A stretch of 6,140 nt of DNA, taken from contig CABSZQ010000087.1 in assembly GCA_902482195.1 (NCBI GenBank), forward strand, positions 1-6,140. Direction: 5' to 3'. The notes under the pieces were generated by a model. That model was not told the DNA's origin, did not search any database, and worked only from the letters and a program-made list of their open reading frames with translations. The position numbers were made by a program, and so were the translations under genes. Of this stretch, positions 4,713-6,140 are shown in pieces; the first letter of the stretch is position 1; every line of letters starts with the position of its first letter. The DNA comes from an uncultured Haemophilus sp. (GTDB taxonomy: Bacteria; Pseudomonadota; Gammaproteobacteria; Enterobacterales; Pasteurellaceae).

Positions 4713-6140
4713 TTATGCTTTACTGATTTTCTGAATCCATTGTAAAAACTCAACTGGCGGCATGAATCCGTTAACACGACTCCCCTCTATTTCTTTTCCA
4801 TCTCGGTTAAAGAATAAAATAGTCGGTAAACCTAGCACTTTATATTTTGTCATTAAAACGCGGTTTTCTTCGGAGTTTTTTGTCATATCAACCTGAAGTA
4901 GCAACATATCACCAAAGGCTTTTTGTACACTAGGAGCGCTGAATGTCTCTTTTTCAAACTCTTTACAAGCGACACACCAATCCGCATAAAGATCGAGCAT
5001 CACAAGTGATTTGTTATTTTCTGACAGTGCTTGTTGCAATTCAGCTTCGCTTTTCACTTTCTTAAATTCAACATGAGAAACCGCCTTATTCTCGACCGCA
5101 CTTAGTGTTGAGGTTTCGTCCCACACCCAAGTTTGAAGCGGTTTAACACTAATCATGGCAGCCACAAAAAAGAGGATTCGGAATACCCAACCTGTGCCAT
5201 TTTTTGGCATTTGGAAAGCAAACCAAATGAAAAATGCGGTACCGAGCATCGCCCATAATCTTGGTGTCCATTCCTCTGGCAAAATACGAGAAATTAAGAA
5301 TACCGGTAACGCGAGCATCACAAAGCCAAAAAGCTTTTTGACCGTTTCCATCCACATGCCTGATTTAGGCAGGATTTTATTACCAAATAAAGTGATTAAA
5401 ATCAGCGGTACGCCCATGCCCAACGCAAGCAAATAAAGCGTAATCACACCTGTAAACAAATCCCCACTCTGCGCCACATAAAGCAAGGCACCTGAAAGCG
5501 GTGCGGATGTGCAAGGTGAAGCCACAAGTCCCGCAATCATACCCATTAAGAACACGCCACCAAAAGCGCCGGCTTTTTGCTGTTGGCTAAGTAAAGAGAG
5601 TTTGGTTTGTAATGAGCTTGGGAGCTGTAAGGTAAATACACCGAACATCGACAACGCTAACAAAACAAAGATGATCGATAAACAGATCATCACATAAGGA
5701 TGTTGTAAAGCCACTTGGAACGGTAAACCAATTGCGGCGACAATCAAGCCTAGCAAAGTATAAGTCAGCGCCATCCCCTGCACATACGCAAAACTTAATG
5801 CGAAAGCTCGCCACATATTAGGGCGTTGATTTTGACCAATTACTATCGCTGAAAGCAATGGTAGCATTGGCAACACACAGGGGGTAAAGGCCAAGCCTAA
5901 GCCCAATAAAAAGAAACCAAATACGGCATATTTGCTATTAAATAAACTTTCCGCTAAACGGTCTTGCTCTGCTTTAGGTTGTGCTGAAAGTGCGGTCGAT
6001 TTTTCCGATGTTTTTTCAGTATCGGTAACCTGGACAATAGGCAAATCCGCCACTTTAATTTCTTTCACTTCAGGGGGATAACAAAAGCCCTCAGTACAAC
6101 CTTGGTAAGCAATTTCAATCACATCTTCCGCTTTTAAGGG
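4713..6140 (-). CDS. dsbD: Thiol:disulfide interchange protein DsbD, 5' end cut off by window edge
   Basis: DsbD carries electrons from cytoplasmic thioredoxin across the inner membrane to periplasmic reductants such as DsbC and cytochrome-maturation factors. The frame is open to base 6140, so the signal peptide and most of the N-terminal alpha domain (about 100 residues) lie outside. Numbering the 475 visible residues, the end of the alpha domain has QGCTEGFCYPPE with C15 and C20. A linker (about 26-66) leads to the membrane beta domain, with roughly eight helices between 70 and 333 and redox cysteines C88 (TPCVLP) and C210 (SPCTSAP). A second linker leads to the thioredoxin-like gamma domain with YADWCVACKEFE (C389, C392) and the cis-proline loop GLPTILFF (437-444). 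All six redox cysteines are present. The alpha-domain pair has four residues between the cysteines, against five in E. coli. Both linkers carry an uptake signal. A DoxX-like gene follows 115 bases downstream. Confidence 0.97.
   Translation of the reverse strand, partial: PLKAEDVIEIAYQGCTEGFCYPPEVKEIKVADLPIVQVTDTEKTSEKSTALSAQPKAEQDRLAESLFNSKYAVFGFFLLGLGLAFTPCVLPMLPLLSAIVIGQNQRPNMWRAFALSFAYVQGMALTYTLLGLIVAAIGLPFQVALQHPYVMICLSIIFVLLALSMFGVFTLQLPSSLQTKLSLLSQQQKAGAFGGVFLMGMIAGLVASPCTSAPLSGALLYVAQSGDLFTGVITLYLLALGMGVPLILITLFGNKILPKSGMWMETVKKLFGFVMLALPVFLISRILPEEWTPRLWAMLGTAFFIWFAFQMPKNGTGWVFRILFFVAAMISVKPLQTWVWDETSTLSAVENKAVSHVEFKKVKSEAELQQALSENNKSLVMLDLYADWCVACKEFEKETFSAPSVQKAFGDMLLLQVDMTKNSEENRVLMTKYKVLGLPTILFFNRDGKEIEGSRVNGFMPPVEFLQWIQKISKA
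5095..5103 (-). repeat. DNA uptake signal in the DsbD beta-gamma linker
   Basis: This is a perfect AAGTGCGGT on the minus strand. It encodes Ser-Ala-Val at visible residues about 347-349, in the variable linker between the last membrane helix and the thioredoxin-like domain. Confidence 0.9.
5988..5996 (+). repeat. DNA uptake signal in the DsbD alpha-beta linker
   Basis: This is a perfect AAGTGCGGT on the plus strand, antisense to the gene. It encodes Thr-Ala-Leu at visible residues about 49-51, in the polar linker between the alpha domain and the first membrane helix. Confidence 0.9.

Noticed and set aside
5232..5240. Third uptake signal in dsbD
   Set aside because: AAATGCGGT has one mismatch at an important core position and was not counted.
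6120..6122. GTG as the start of dsbD
   Set aside because: The frame stays open upstream to the window edge (Pro-Leu-Lys-Ala-Glu-Asp before it). The GTG falls inside the alpha domain, just before its first redox cysteine, so the true start lies outside the window.

Overview
The window looks like chromosomal DNA of a Haemophilus-type member of the Pasteurellaceae, with H. parainfluenzae or a close relative the best guess. The main evidence is five perfect copies of the Hin-type DNA uptake signal AAGTGCGGT, about one per 1.2 kb. The low-to-moderate GC content and the close resemblance of PurH and DsbD to their gammaproteobacterial counterparts agree with this. All five genes lie on the minus strand, so transcription runs from high to low coordinates.

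In order of transcription the layout is as follows. (1) dsbD, the membrane thiol:disulfide reductase, has its 5' end cut off by the right edge, and 475 residues are visible (6140-4713). (2) A small four-helix DoxX-family membrane protein (4597-4199) ends in a clear intrinsic terminator (4174-4152). (3) A regulatory stretch holds an inverted pair of uptake signals and a TATAAT promoter directly abutting a near-perfect PurR operator. (4) purH (4019-2421) is followed by (5) purD (2238-949), and then after 24 bases by (6) a DUF711/UPF0210-family gene (924 to beyond base 1), cut off at its 3' end by the left edge.

purH and purD encode the last two steps to IMP (PurH) and the second step of the pathway (PurD). 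They appear to be one PurR-controlled transcription unit, as in E. coli. Two things are unusual. The purH-purD gap is 182 bp and holds two GC-rich palindromes in opposite orientation plus a further hairpin. The gene after purD is the DUF711 protein, which has no established function, where as I recall H. influenzae Rd has glyA. The dsbD-doxX part concerns the cell envelope and redox control, and is separated from the pur unit by the doxX terminator.

There are no RNA genes, CRISPR arrays, insertion sequences or phage genes, and no gene-free stretch longer than 300 bases. I do not see a new multi-gene system. The most interesting items are the DUF711 gene in the pur operon and the composite palindromic repeat inside it.
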